Shown piece by piece: positions 1 to 9,967 of a stretch of 64,000 bases of DNA. This DNA is from Pseudomonas viridiflava (GTDB lineage: Bacteria > Pseudomonadota > Gammaproteobacteria > Pseudomonadales > Pseudomonadaceae). The notes under the pieces were generated by a model that was not told the DNA's origin, ran no database searches, and saw only the letters and a program-made list of their open reading frames with translations. The stretch lies in contig NZ_UUON01000024.1 in the NCBI RefSeq assembly GCF_900590885.1, forward strand, positions 434,001 to 498,000, in the 5' to 3' direction. The stretch's first letter is position 1, and every line of letters starts with the position of its first letter. The position numbers were made by a program, and so were the translations under genes.

Positions 1-833
1 TGGAACAACAAGCCACTGGCGCGGCTGGAGGCGTCGGTTTTCCATTGCGAGTGAATGGCGTAGTCGCGTACTTCCTGGGCGCGTTGGCCGAGGCGCCCGA
101 GGAAGAAACCCTGACGGTTGCCGGCGCGCACTTCCTGGATCGCATCGAGGGTTTCGGTCAGCGCCTGGGTGAACCGCGAGGTGCTGTCGTTTTCCAGCTT
201 CTTCAGGTGTTTGACGCGCTTGCCCAACTGCACCGTGGCGTAGATCACCAGCGGGTTGAACAGCAGAATCAGCAAGGCCAGCTGCCAATGCATCCACACC
301 AGGATCGCCGAAGTGCCGACCAGGGTGAGCATGGCCACCAGGAAGCGGCTGAGGGTTTCGCCGACGAATTTGTCCAGGGTGTCCAGGTCGGTGACCAGGT
401 GCGTGGTCACCGTGCCGCTGCCGAGGCTTTCGTACTCGCCGAGGGAGATGCGCTTGAGGCGCTCGATCAGGCGCACGCGGATGCGGTACACGATGTCTTT
501 GGCCAGCCGCGCAAACAAGCGTGCCTGCACCACATTGAACACCAGCGCGCCGCAGCGCAGCAACAAGGTCAGCAGCAGCATCAGGCCGATATAACCGGCG
601 GCCTTCTGCCAGCCCAGCGGCAGCGCGTGGTTCATCACCTGGAGCGCGGCGTCGCCATGGCCCAGCAGCACTTCGTCCACCAGCAACGGCAACAGTAACG
701 GGATGGGCACGCTGCACAGGGTCGCCAGCACGGCGACGCCATTGGCGATCCACAGGGATTTCTTGTGACGCAGGGCCAGGCGGCGAATTTCCGCCCAGGT
801 CAGACGGTCGGTGCGTTTGCGCTCATCCTGCAC
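1..833 (-). CDS. ABC transporter, fused permease/ATP-binding protein (MsbA-like), N-terminal part only
   Basis: Reading the minus strand from a GTG at 833, the frame stays open to the window edge and gives about 277 residues of a type I ABC exporter membrane domain. Several hydrophobic helices are visible, including VAVLATLCSVPIPLLLPLL near the start and two more around residues 60-80 and 140-165. Conserved coupling-region features such as LGEYESLGSGTVTTHLVTDL and a helix ending in EVRAGNRQG follow. The ATPase domain (Walker A/B) lies outside the window. The GTG start overlaps the end of the upstream DsbA-like gene by 11 bases, so it is probably the last gene of trhO-dsbA-like-ABC. The substrate cannot be told. 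A start slightly further downstream is possible. Confidence 0.85.
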   Translation of the reverse strand, partial: MQDERKRTDRLTWAEIRRLALRHKKSLWIANGVAVLATLCSVPIPLLLPLLVDEVLLGHGDAALQVMNHALPLGWQKAAGYIGLMLLLTLLLRCGALVFNVVQARLFARLAKDIVYRIRVRLIERLKRISLGEYESLGSGTVTTHLVTDLDTLDKFVGETLSRFLVAMLTLVGTSAILVWMHWQLALLILLFNPLVIYATVQLGKRVKHLKKLENDSTSRFTQALTETLDAIQEVRAGNRQGFFLGRLGQRAQEVRDYAIHSQWKTDASSRASGLLF

Positions 834-1461
834 AGGTGGCTCGCTCCAGCCATCGGGCCAGCAACGGCGACAACTCGGACAGCGGCTGATAGCCGTTGGT
901 CAGCAGCGCCAACTGGCCATTGCGCTCGGCCAGCAGCGTCGGGAAACCGGCGATGCCCAGGTCCTGCACCCAGGTAAAGTCGGCGGCCGTGGCGGCATGC
1001 TGCTCGGCGCGGTCGAAGGCGCCGGCAAACTCGATGCGCGGGATGCCCGCCTCTTCAGCCAGCTCGACCAGCACGCTGGCGAGGGTCACATCGCGGCCCT
1101 CGACATAAAACGCGCGCTGGATCAGCCCCAGCAATGTCCACGCGCAATCCGGCGCCAGGCTGCGCGCGGTGACGATGGCGCGGCAGGCGGGCTCGGTGTC
1201 ATACACAAAGCCGTCGGGCAATGCGCCTTCGCGCTTGAACGGCTGGCCGGTGGCGTCGGTGACCGCCTGCCAGTGCTCAAGAATGTAGCGTCGGGTGGTC
1301 GGCTCCAGTGCCGCGCCGCTGCCGGTGCGCAGGCCGCCCACCACCAGGTGCAGTTCCACGCCGGCCGCCTGGGCCTGCTCCACCAACGCCGCGGCCACCG
1401 GGGCAAAGCCCCAGCACCAGGAACACATCGGGTCCATTACATAGAGCAGGCGCGCGGACAT
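823..1461 (-). CDS. DsbA family protein (FrnE/2-hydroxychromene isomerase-like thioredoxin fold)
   Basis: This 212-residue protein starts MSARLLYVMDPMCSWCWGF and carries a CSWC redox motif at residues 13-16, right after the first beta strand as in DsbA/FrnE-like proteins. A cis-Pro-like stretch, GIAGFPTLL, lies near residue 177, again as expected for a thioredoxin fold. There is no signal peptide, so it is likely cytoplasmic and more like the FrnE group than periplasmic DsbA. Its role would be thiol-disulfide or glutathione-linked isomerase chemistry; the substrate is unknown. It begins only 3 bases after the trhO stop and overlaps the ABC transporter gene, so the three are probably co-transcribed. 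Confidence 0.88.
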   Translation of the reverse strand: MSARLLYVMDPMCSWCWGFAPVAAALVEQAQAAGVELHLVVGGLRTGSGAALEPTTRRYILEHWQAVTDATGQPFKREGALPDGFVYDTEPACRAIVTARSLAPDCAWTLLGLIQRAFYVEGRDVTLASVLVELAEEAGIPRIEFAGAFDRAEQHAATAADFTWVQDLGIAGFPTLLAERNGQLALLTNGYQPLSELSPLLARWLERATCAG

Positions 1462-1464
1462 GGC

Positions 1465-2406
1465 TCAGGCCTCGGAAGGGGTTTGCTTATAGTTGAAGCC
1501 AATCGGGTGCGGCATATTGCGCGCTTTGGCCAGCTCGATCTGCTTTTGCCGGTCGATTGCGCTGCGACGGGTTTTCTCCGGCAGCTTATCCCAGCAATGC
1601 GGGCAGCTGATGCCGGCCACGTAGTGCTCGGACGCGCGGTCTTCGATGCTCACCGGGGTGCGGCAGGCATGACATTGATCGTAGTCGCCTTCGCTCAAGT
1701 CGTGGCGCACGGTCACGCGATTGTCGAACACAAAGCAGTCGCCCTGCCATTTGGTCTCCTCCTGCGGCACCTCTTCGAGGTACTTCAGGATGCCGCCCTT
1801 GAGGTGGTAGACCTCACCGAAACCCTCGCTGAGCATATAGCTCGAGGCCTTCTCGCAACGAATGCCGCCGGTGCAGAACATGGCGACCTTCTTGTGCTTG
1901 GCCGGGTCGAAGTTGGCTTTGATGTAGTCGGGAAATTCGCGAAAACTGGTGGTTTTCGGGTCGATTGCGCCCTCAAAGGTGCCAATCGACACTTCGTAGT
2001 CGTTGCGGGTGTCGATCAACAGCACTTCGGGGTCGCTGATCAGCGCGTTCCAGTCCTGCGGCTCGACGTAGGTGCCGACTTTCTTGTTCGGATCCACGCC
2101 TTCGACGCCCAGGGTCACGATCTCTTTCTTGAGCTTGACCTTGGTGCGGTAGAACGGCTGGTCGTCGCAATACGACTCTTTGTGGTCGATGTCGACCATG
2201 CGCGGGTCGTTCTTCAGCCAGGCCATCAGGCCATCAATGCCTTCGCGGCTGCCGGAAACGGTGCCGTTGATGCCTTCTTCGGCGATCAGCAAGGTGCCTT
2301 TGATGCCGTTGTCGACCATCGCCTGCAGCAGCGGCTCGCGCAGGGCGACGTAATCTTCAAGGGTGACGAACTTATACAGTGCCGCCACGACAATCGGTTG
2401 AGTCAT
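1465..2406 (-). CDS. trhO: tRNA uridine(34) hydroxylase TrhO (YceA/UPF0176 family)
   Basis: The product is 313 residues. It has an N-terminal acylphosphatase-like region ([31 protein letters not shown]) followed by a rhodanese domain whose active-site loop reads [10 protein letters not shown], giving the catalytic Cys. A C-terminal Cys-rich segment ([16 protein letters not shown]) could bind metal. The family uses oxygen to hydroxylate uridine 34 of tRNAs, giving 5-hydroxyuridine. I chose the ATG at 2406 ([13 protein letters not shown]) because a GGAGAG ribosome site sits just upstream and the residues before it do not look conserved. A rho-independent hairpin stands directly in front of it on the same strand (see 2454-2479), so trhO needs a promoter between that hairpin and 2406, or readthrough. 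Confidence 0.95.
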   Translation of the reverse strand: MTQPIVVAALYKFVTLEDYVALREPLLQAMVDNGIKGTLLIAEEGINGTVSGSREGIDGLMAWLKNDPRMVDIDHKESYCDDQPFYRTKVKLKKEIVTLGVEGVDPNKKVGTYVEPQDWNALISDPEVLLIDTRNDYEVSIGTFEGAIDPKTTSFREFPDYIKANFDPAKHKKVAMFCTGGIRCEKASSYMLSEGFGEVYHLKGGILKYLEEVPQEETKWQGDCFVFDNRVTVRHDLSEGDYDQCHACRTPVSIEDRASEHYVAGISCPHCWDKLPEKTRRSAIDRQKQIELAKARNMPHPIGFNYKQTPSEA

Positions 2407-2453
2407 GGGTGTTCTCTCCAGGTGGCTACCCTCGTAAGGGGTGAACCGGATGC

Positions 2454-2479
2454 AAAAAAATGCGCCGACTGAGCGGCGC
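2454..2479 (-). terminator. Rho-independent terminator pointing at trhO; orphan, probably the former bolA terminator
   Basis: On the minus strand a 6-bp GC stem (GCGCCG at 2462-2467 pairing with CGGCGC at 2474-2479) with a six-base loop is followed by seven Ts (A tract 2454-2460 on the plus strand). This is a classic terminator for leftward transcription. The next gene to the right, however, is the rightward TcA gene, so nothing now feeds it. Confidence 0.8.
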
Positions 2480-2644
2480 GATGCGGATTCTACCAAAAGC
2501 GCGACGCCACTGCACCGCCCCTCATTCACCGATATTTCCTTGACGCCCTGACGGCATTGGCTGACCTCGACCCGTACAGCCTGCGTGATAGCGTCTTGCG
2601 CCGCCCAACGGATCCACTTTTGGGCTCACAGGAAGATCGATGAC
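2480..2644. promoter_or_regulatory. Divergent intergenic region holding the promoter of the Tc toxin operon
   Basis: About 165 bases separate the orphan terminator from the first Tc gene. A GGAAG ribosome site lies 9 bases before the ATG at 2645. I see no clear -35/-10 pair, palindrome or known operator here, and no regulator gene is linked to the island. Confidence 0.4.
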
Positions 2645-5065
2645 ATGGAAACTTCAAACCATTCGTTATTGGCCAGACTGGTGGAACGGCCCGTCGCCCC
2701 GGGCGAGGGAAAAGTCGACTTCACCACCGCCATGGGTCAACTCGGTTTCACCAGCGTTTTCGACATCGTCGAGCTGCCCAAGGACGAATTCATCCGTCAA
2801 CTGGCACTCTACAACGATGACGATGGCGCTCACGCTTACGAAAACGCGCTGTCCTACACCACGCAACTGCAATGGCTCTACTACCACGCGCCCGCAGCCT
2901 CCACTCGTGACAAACGCGAGCTGGAGACGAACGTGGCCAGCCCGCTCAAAGAGGACTGGGGGAATGCCTGCCACCCCGATGCCATCGACGCTATCGATTC
3001 GCCTGTCGCCTACCTGCGCGCACTGTTCCTTTTTGCAACTCAGCTTGAAAACAACGGTAAGGGACCGAAAGACAAAATCCTCTTGAGCGAACGGCGCCCG
3101 GACCTGAAAACTTTACTGATTGACCACGACACGACCTTTACCCAGCGCCCACTGCTGACGCTGATCGATGACATGTTGCACAAACAGGTCCAACTCCATC
3201 ACCCGAAAGCGGAGTTGCACACTCTGCTCAGCCAGCAACGCTACCCCTTGACGCTGCCTTACCACCATCATCACCTTCAATGCCGCCTGGGGCTGTCGGG
3301 CACCCGGCACGCCTTGGGTGAGTTGAACTATCGAGTCAGCAAGCGGCTGCCGTATGACGATGCCGGCAACGATCTGTATGCCAAGGTCAAAACGCGCGAG
3401 GGTGGTGCGCAATGCCTGCTAAGCGGGCTGAATCCCGAACAGCAAAACCTCTTGACGCAGCCACCCGTCAAGGAAGATTCATTGTTTCAAACCTACTTTG
3501 GCACAACCGGCGCACCGGAAAACCTTGACGACTTCCTCAACTGTACGGCGCTGGACAGTACCCGGTTACAAGCCCTCCTGGCGCAAAACAGTTTCGCCCC
3601 CCATGCCTCCCGCTCGGCGCCTGATCAAACATTACCGACCTATGGTGCCCGCTATGTCAACGGCACCGACACCCAGCCCAAGGTAGCGGTAGGCAAATCC
3701 ACCGACGGGAAAATTGCGAAACTACTCAATACCACCCGCGATCGATTCGACCGCTTGCATCGGATGATCCGCCTGCAACAGTGGGTCGATCTACCGTTCG
3801 CCGAACTGGACACGCTGATCGTCAGCGCCATGGCGTGTGAGGGCACCGCCACCCTTCAGATAAGCGTCAACACCTTGCGCGCATTGGGGACCTACTGCTA
3901 CCTCCGTGGACGCTACAGGCTTAAGCCGCTGGAGTTTTCGGCGTGGCTGGATCACTTACCCCTGCAGGCCAGCGCCAACGAGCAACCCTTATTCGATCAG
4001 GTGTTCAATCGCACACAGCTGACCGGGCACCCGCTTGCGCTGGACGACCAACCCTTCGATGCGCAGACCCGTCAGCAGCTTTGCGCCGCATTGGGGTTGA
4101 GTGATACAGCGGATTCGCTGCAACTGTTGATAGACGCATTGCCCACCCCTGCCAAAAGAAATCTTGCTACGTACTCCGCGATCTATCGACAGGCACGAGT
4201 CGCCCAGGTTTTCGGTCTTTCTGTCTTGCACTGCAAACAACTGGTCGACGTGCTGGGTCCGTCCACCTGGAGCAAGCTGGTCACCCCAACATTGCGCAAC
4301 GGGATGGACTTTCTCGATCTGCTCATGCAATTGGACTGGGCCGTCACCTGGCTCACGGACAGCAACACCAGCGTAACGCAGCTGCGTCAGCGATTGCTGC
4401 TGGAGCCTGGCACTGATAACCCGGCGCTCAAGCGCTGGGGCGACGTACTGCCTGAGGGACTTGAGGCGTGCATCCAACAGTTCTTGAAAAAGCCAGCGCC
4501 GGCTCTGTACAGCGATGAGCTTACGAGACACTACACCCTGCACTACACAAAAACGCAGGCTGAGGCCAACCACCTGATCCTCCTGGCGCCCGATATCACC
4601 ACGCTTTTACCGTTGCCGATCAACAGCGTGTCACTGCGTCAATTGCTGCTCAACCCCCGTTGGCTGGACAGCAAAAATTCAACCGCAGGATGGCTCAAGC
4701 TGAGCCTGGGCACACTCTATCTATTACAGCGCTTCAGAGACTGCTGCGATACGTATGGCCTGGCACAGGACAGCCTCTTGGCGTATTTCCAGAACGCCAA
4801 CAGCAACGCGCCTCAAACCCTCGATACCCGACTCAGTCAATGGTTGGGATGGGACGAAAAAGAACTGCAGGTACTCACTGATACCTTGCCCGAACGCAGG
4901 GTCACGTCCATGAACCAACTGGATTGGATCATGCGCTGTCGACAAGCCTGCGCCATCACCCGGCTCTCCAGCCAAACCCTCCTCGACACCAGCGAATTGG
5001 ATATCACCAGCGGCCTCGATAAATGGAAGCGCGTGGGCGAAGCCATCATCGCCGCACATCAATAA
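2645..5065 (+). CDS. Tc toxin subunit A, N-terminal polypeptide (TcaA/TccA-like, VRP1 domain)
   Basis: The protein is 806 residues, mainly helical. Its N-terminus carries the VRP1 (Salmonella SpvA/28 kDa-type) signature of Tc A subunits: FTSVFDIVELPKDEF near residue 35, a SPVAYLRALF segment near residue 120, then RRPDLKTLLID and LLTLIDDML. It corresponds to the helical shell part of TcA, the pentameric prepore that binds host cells and carries the channel. In Photorhabdus the A component is likewise split into TcaA+TcaB or TccA+TccB; this size fits TccA best. I chose ATG 2645 (METSNHSLL) because GGAAG lies 9 bases upstream. The next gene follows after a short spacer with its own ribosome site, so this looks like a real two-gene A subunit and not a frameshift. 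Confidence 0.9.
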   Translation: METSNHSLLARLVERPVAPGEGKVDFTTAMGQLGFTSVFDIVELPKDEFIRQLALYNDDDGAHAYENALSYTTQLQWLYYHAPAASTRDKRELETNVASPLKEDWGNACHPDAIDAIDSPVAYLRALFLFATQLENNGKGPKDKILLSERRPDLKTLLIDHDTTFTQRPLLTLIDDMLHKQVQLHHPKAELHTLLSQQRYPLTLPYHHHHLQCRLGLSGTRHALGELNYRVSKRLPYDDAGNDLYAKVKTREGGAQCLLSGLNPEQQNLLTQPPVKEDSLFQTYFGTTGAPENLDDFLNCTALDSTRLQALLAQNSFAPHASRSAPDQTLPTYGARYVNGTDTQPKVAVGKSTDGKIAKLLNTTRDRFDRLHRMIRLQQWVDLPFAELDTLIVSAMACEGTATLQISVNTLRALGTYCYLRGRYRLKPLEFSAWLDHLPLQASANEQPLFDQVFNRTQLTGHPLALDDQPFDAQTRQQLCAALGLSDTADSLQLLIDALPTPAKRNLATYSAIYRQARVAQVFGLSVLHCKQLVDVLGPSTWSKLVTPTLRNGMDFLDLLMQLDWAVTWLTDSNTSVTQLRQRLLLEPGTDNPALKRWGDVLPEGLEACIQQFLKKPAPALYSDELTRHYTLHYTKTQAEANHLILLAPDITTLLPLPINSVSLRQLLLNPRWLDSKNSTAGWLKLSLGTLYLLQRFRDCCDTYGLAQDSLLAYFQNANSNAPQTLDTRLSQWLGWDEKELQVLTDTLPERRVTSMNQLDWIMRCRQACAITRLSSQTLLDTSELDITSGLDKWKRVGEAIIAAHQ

Positions 5066-5101
5066 CGACTTACGCTCAACCCGCAGACTCAAGGAATGAC
5101 C

Positions 5102-8100
5102 ATGTCTGAGACCCTCGACCAACGCCTCAATGAAGCCTGGCGTGACGCCATGCTGAGCTACTATCTGGCTCACTGCATCAGCGCCGACCTTAAAGACTCG
5201 CTGCGCACACCCAACGACCTGTACGACTACTGGCTGCTGGATGTACAAGTCAGCCAGGCGGTGCCCACCAGCCCGGTCGCCAGTGCGATTATCAGCCTGC
5301 AGCACTACATCAACCGGATTCACTCGGGCCTCGAACCGGGTTATGAAACCCAGGGCATGTCGCTTCACGAGACCCTGGTCTGGCAGCAGTCCCTGCACAA
5401 TTACCCCCTGTGGAGCGCCAGCCAGCAACTGCGCTATCACCCGCAAAACTTCCTCGACCCCACGCTGCGCGAGGACAAGAGCGAGAGCTTTGAGCAACTG
5501 GAAAACGAGCTCAACCAGCACCGGCTTCAACCCGCGGCCGTGCAGAACGCCGTGCAAGGCTACCTGTCACGCTTCGAAGAAGTCGCCAGCATTCGGACGC
5601 TCAATGGCTACATCGATGGCAATGTCAATCAGTGGGATACCAGCACCTATTACTTCGTCGGCAAATCCACCACCGATGTGCTCTATTACTGGCGTTCGCT
5701 TGACCTGTCCAAACGCTCCAGCGTCAAGCCAGAGGCACCTGCGCCCCTGGCCTGGGCAGACTGGATACCCATCAACCTGACGTTTAGCGCCGATACGCCC
5801 GTCCACAGTATTCGTCCCGTGGTGTTCAAGCATCGGTTGTTTATTGTTTGGGCTGAAATCATCCAGCCTGGGCCTTACCCATCCTTCAAGGCACAGGGAA
5901 ACGACAATGGCGACAATGGCGACGAGGAGGAAAGCCAACGTCAGAAGGAATGGCTGAACGACCGGTTCGTGAAGTTTCGCCTGTGCTTTTCCTATAAAAA
6001 ACTGGATGGCACCTGGAGCCTGCCGCACACGGGCCTGGAAGAACACTGCGTTACGCGGGGCGTCAACGCACTTACGCCGGCGCAACTTGTCAGCATCACG
6101 CAGACCGTTGCCGTGGTGGATAGCCGCTCCCCTCACACACTGTTCCTGGGTATAACAGCCAATACGCTCAAGCATGGCAGCGACCAACCGGGCGAGTTCT
6201 TCCAGGCCATCAGTGTCGATCAGTCATTGGGGATAAAAACCGTCGCTTCTGCGGGCAGCCCGGACCTATACAAGATCGTGTCGAGTTCAGACGTTGCCCC
6301 GGAAGCCATCCGGTTGCTGGGCGCCTATGAGGCTGGACAACACTGGTCGCTGCAGGCCGGCTCGTTGGGGGGTATCAACAAAGACAACCTCTTTTCCAGC
6401 GTATTACTCCCCCCGTTCGCCTATCAATACTTCCGCCTGTTTTTCGATATCAACAGGGACAACTTACAGTTCAAGACAGGCGAAGCGCAGCGGCAGGACA
6501 TCAGAACCGTAACCCTGGCGGCTCAAACACTCGTCACAGACCAGCCGCGCGCGTGGAAGTTTGATTCCAAAAGCACCGATTTCGTCGCCGCCGATACCGC
6601 CACTACCACCTTTGATCCCGTCACCAACGAGTTCGTCTTCACCTCGAAAATCGCTCAGCCCTTTCTGCAGACTTACAACATTACACTTGCCTCCCAGTAC
6701 TCCGAGTTCAGCATTACCCTGGTCACCAGGCCTGCGTTGCACGACCCGACCTTATCCGAAGTCGAACTCCTCAGCGGCTCGCTCATCAATATCGACTGCG
6801 CGATACTCCCCGAAGAAGACGCCACCTACCACTCGATGTTCTTTAAAAACTCCAGGACCGGAAAAAGCTTTTCCAACGCCATTCATGACAAGGGCTCCAT
6901 ATTGTTGAGCCTTGTGCGCCAGAATAACTCAGTGCCGGACTTGAGACCGGGACAAAAAAATCAAGTCAAGGCCGTCGTTCAATACTCCCTGGAAGGGAAG
7001 TTTCTCAACAAAAACGCATTTCTCCACTTGTCTACCTACACCCATCATCAGATCCCCTTCCTGGCGATACTCGACCGCTACAGCGGGTACAACTTGCCAG
7101 GTGATGAGGGCTCCAACAAAAAACTGCACTTCATGAGTGACCTGAGGCTTGATTCGGTCAGCACGTCTGCGCCTAAGGTGCGTTTCTACAAGCACGTCAT
7201 CATGCAGTCCAAACTGAAAGACGTGCCCACCCCACAAGCGATCAATAACAACACCGCCCAAATCCTTAATTACACGGACATCGAACACGAAAGTCTGACG
7301 GGCGCGTCCCCGGAATTAGCAACCGGGGATCTGACGAGTACACGGATAAAGTTACCTGATGGGCAACCCGCATCAGCCATCACGCTGATCCATGGGGTCA
7401 TCGTCCTTGAGAGCCAAGAGAATACGGTGAGCGTTCTCGGCTATGCACTCAAGGCCGTGAAATGCACCTTCAGTGAATCCGCTGCCGTCGACAAGCCTGC
7501 TCATTCCCCGCGTATCACACGCCAACCGCAAAAAACCGGAGAGGCAGCCGAGTTCATTGATTTTTCCAACAGCCTCAACCCAAGTTTCCCCGCAATCCGA
7601 CTCAATACCTCCGTCGCGCGTAAATTCACCCAGGCTGCCATGCTCAGCTTCGACCCTTCATTTTTTCGGTCGCCTGGGGACTGGACGGAACCGCCATTCG
7701 CTGCCGGCACCTCCCGCATGCCCCTGGACTTCCAGGGTGCGCATGGCAAAAGCTTGCGTGAACTATTTATCTATTTGCCCTGGACCATCGCCCATTACCT
7801 CAACCAGCAACAACAATTCGCTCAAGCCGAAACCTGGTTGCACTACCTGTTCGACCCTCGTCAACCAAGCGCCGGAGCGCTGAGTTCGCTGCCAAGCCAA
7901 CCCGCCGAGCTGAGCTACGCCTGCCAACACCCCGAGAGCCCACATTACCTGGCTCTCAGCTTTACGACACACCTGCGCAAGGCGTTGTACTACCTCAATG
8001 TGGATATTCTGATCAACCGGGGCGACGCGGCCTATCGCCAGTTGAGCCCCGACAGCCTGGCCGAAGCCAAACTCTGGTACATCCAGGCGCAGAACCTGCT

Positions 8101-9967
8101 GGGCATGCGCCCGACGGTCACGCGCGCCGATACCTGGACCTCGCGCACACTGGAAACATTGGCGAACATACCCGACCAGGCAATACGCCAGTTGGAACAG
8201 CAACCCGGATACACCAAGCAACTGTCCAACCAATGCAAAACCGCGGGGCAACGCACCTGGCTCACGGACAGCCCCGACTTCTATCGCCCGTTAAACACGC
8301 AACTGGTCGCACGCTGGGACACATTGGAAAGTCGCCTGCATGGGCTGCGCCATCATCTGGATATTGCCGGCAAGCCACTGCGCCAAACCCTCTTTGCGCC
8401 CCCCTTGTCCCCCGCCGCCCTGCTGACGCGAAACTCACAGAACGGCGCAGGTGACGCCAGTGCCCGGCCGCCGGTCCGTCCTGAAGTGGGTCACTACCGG
8501 TTCCAGGTCATGCTGGGGCATGCCTTTAGCGCAGTCGACAGCCTGGCGCAGTTCGGCACCACGCTGCTCACACTGATCGAGCGCAAGGAGCAGGCGCACT
8601 ACCTTGAGGTGCAACAGCAAAATGCCTGGCAATTGGCCGAACTGGTGTTGGCCCAGCAGACTCAGGCCCTGGCCGTCGACGAAAAAAACAACGACGCGCT
8701 ACGTCGCAGCCGCGCAATCGTGCAGGGCAGACTGGACTTCCTGACGCTGCAGCTCAGAGAAGGCATCAGCAGCGGTGAAATCTCGGCAGGCCAGTACTAT
8801 CTGGAGAGCGCCGCCTGGGAGAGAAAAGGCGCGATTGCCGGTATGGCCGCCGGCGCCGCCATGCTCATGCCCAATATCTTCGGTACGTCGTTCGGCGGTA
8901 TGCGCTTTGAAGGCGTGTTCCATGCCTACCAGGCCTTCGCCCAAGGCGAGGCCAACGCCGCCCGCGCCAACGGCAGCGATCTGGAGCGCACCGAGCAATT
9001 CGGTCGTCGTGCCCAGGAGTGGGCCCATGCCGAACAACAGGCACGCCTGGAACTGGCCCAGATCGACGCCCTGCTGCTGGTGCAAGCAGAGCAGGAAAAA
9101 GCCACGCACCTGCAACTGCGCAGTGCCCACACCGCATTGAACCAGGCCAAGTCAGCCTACCAACTGCTCGGCATGCGCTTTACAGGGGCACAGCTTTATC
9201 AATGGCTCACTGCGCAACTGAGCACGTTCTATTACGCACTGTATGACAGCGTCCACTCCCTATGCCTGGCCGCGCAAGCCTGCTGGCAGTATGAGACCGC
9301 CGACAGCCAGCAGTTCTTTCAAGGTGGAGCCTGGCACCACACCTCCCGAGGCCTTTTGATTGCCGAGGGCTTGAAACTGAATCTGGTGAAAATGAACGCT
9401 GCGTATCTGCAGCACACGCCACGCGAACTGGAAATCAGCAAAACCGTGTCGCTGCGCCATCGCTTGATCGAGTGTTTGGTCAAAACCGAAGGAAGATCCT
9501 CTCAAACCACCCAAACCTGGGCCGAGCATAAAGTGGGCCTGATAAGCAGCGGCACGATTGGTTTTAGCCTGACCCAAGCGTTGTTGAATGAAGACTATCC
9601 TGGACACACCCTGCGGCGGATCAAGCACGTCAGCGTCTCCCTACCCGCTACGCTGGGGCCTTATGAAGACATCAAAGCGACGCTGACCCAAACCCGCAAT
9701 GAAATTCAGATGCCCGATGGCACCCTCAAAATCGACCTCAGGGCACATCAGCAAATCGCCTTGTCACGCGGGCTGGATGATGACGGCCTGTTTACCCTCA
9801 ACTTCGACAACGACCCGCGTTACCTGCCGTTTGAATACACCGGTGCCGTATCGACCTGGAGCTTGAATTTCACCAATGCGCTGCGACAAAAAAACCTGCT
9901 TGAATCAATCACCGACATCATCATCCATGTGCGCTACACCGCAAGGCCCGGCAGGAGTGAAAGATGA
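5102..9967 (+). CDS. Tc toxin subunit A, C-terminal polypeptide (TcaB/TccB-like, channel and TcB-binding part)
   Basis: A 1621-residue product with the order expected of the TcA C-terminal part. A helical N-terminal region is followed by a neuraminidase-like beta region starting near residue 180 (YYFVGKSTTDVLYYWRSLD, then FKHRLFIVWAEI). The latter half has long alpha-helical channel segments (EVQQQNAWQLAELVLAQQTQ) around a small hydrophobic tip, GMAAGAAMLMPNIFGTSFGG, near residues 1245-1265, which should form the membrane-inserting end of the syringe. The C-terminus (ISRGLDDDGLF-type beta sequence ending in IIIHVRYTAR) matches the TcB-binding domain. AAGGA at 5091 abuts the first ATG (5096) but sits 6 bases before the second, so I start at 5102 (MSETLDQRL). 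The stop overlaps the next start as ATGA, indicating translational coupling to TcB. Confidence 0.93.
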   Translation: MSETLDQRLNEAWRDAMLSYYLAHCISADLKDSLRTPNDLYDYWLLDVQVSQAVPTSPVASAIISLQHYINRIHSGLEPGYETQGMSLHETLVWQQSLHNYPLWSASQQLRYHPQNFLDPTLREDKSESFEQLENELNQHRLQPAAVQNAVQGYLSRFEEVASIRTLNGYIDGNVNQWDTSTYYFVGKSTTDVLYYWRSLDLSKRSSVKPEAPAPLAWADWIPINLTFSADTPVHSIRPVVFKHRLFIVWAEIIQPGPYPSFKAQGNDNGDNGDEEESQRQKEWLNDRFVKFRLCFSYKKLDGTWSLPHTGLEEHCVTRGVNALTPAQLVSITQTVAVVDSRSPHTLFLGITANTLKHGSDQPGEFFQAISVDQSLGIKTVASAGSPDLYKIVSSSDVAPEAIRLLGAYEAGQHWSLQAGSLGGINKDNLFSSVLLPPFAYQYFRLFFDINRDNLQFKTGEAQRQDIRTVTLAAQTLVTDQPRAWKFDSKSTDFVAADTATTTFDPVTNEFVFTSKIAQPFLQTYNITLASQYSEFSITLVTRPALHDPTLSEVELLSGSLINIDCAILPEEDATYHSMFFKNSRTGKSFSNAIHDKGSILLSLVRQNNSVPDLRPGQKNQVKAVVQYSLEGKFLNKNAFLHLSTYTHHQIPFLAILDRYSGYNLPGDEGSNKKLHFMSDLRLDSVSTSAPKVRFYKHVIMQSKLKDVPTPQAINNNTAQILNYTDIEHESLTGASPELATGDLTSTRIKLPDGQPASAITLIHGVIVLESQENTVSVLGYALKAVKCTFSESAAVDKPAHSPRITRQPQKTGEAAEFIDFSNSLNPSFPAIRLNTSVARKFTQAAMLSFDPSFFRSPGDWTEPPFAAGTSRMPLDFQGAHGKSLRELFIYLPWTIAHYLNQQQQFAQAETWLHYLFDPRQPSAGALSSLPSQPAELSYACQHPESPHYLALSFTTHLRKALYYLNVDILINRGDAAYRQLSPDSLAEAKLWYIQAQNLLGMRPTVTRADTWTSRTLETLANIPDQAIRQLEQQPGYTKQLSNQCKTAGQRTWLTDSPDFYRPLNTQLVARWDTLESRLHGLRHHLDIAGKPLRQTLFAPPLSPAALLTRNSQNGAGDASARPPVRPEVGHYRFQVMLGHAFSAVDSLAQFGTTLLTLIERKEQAHYLEVQQQNAWQLAELVLAQQTQALAVDEKNNDALRRSRAIVQGRLDFLTLQLREGISSGEISAGQYYLESAAWERKGAIAGMAAGAAMLMPNIFGTSFGGMRFEGVFHAYQAFAQGEANAARANGSDLERTEQFGRRAQEWAHAEQQARLELAQIDALLLVQAEQEKATHLQLRSAHTALNQAKSAYQLLGMRFTGAQLYQWLTAQLSTFYYALYDSVHSLCLAAQACWQYETADSQQFFQGGAWHHTSRGLLIAEGLKLNLVKMNAAYLQHTPRELEISKTVSLRHRLIECLVKTEGRSSQTTQTWAEHKVGLISSGTIGFSLTQALLNEDYPGHTLRRIKHVSVSLPATLGPYEDIKATLTQTRNEIQMPDGTLKIDLRAHQQIALSRGLDDDGLFTLNFDNDPRYLPFEYTGAVSTWSLNFTNALRQKNLLESITDIIIHVRYTARPGRSER

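Noticed and set aside
811..2472. A 553-codon plus-strand frame across the DsbA-like and trhO genes
   Set aside because: It is the complement of well-supported genes with active-site motifs; the composition is that of a shadow frame.
5066..5101. A frameshift splitting a single TcA gene
   Set aside because: The second ORF has its own AAGGA and ATG, and split A subunits are known in Photorhabdus.
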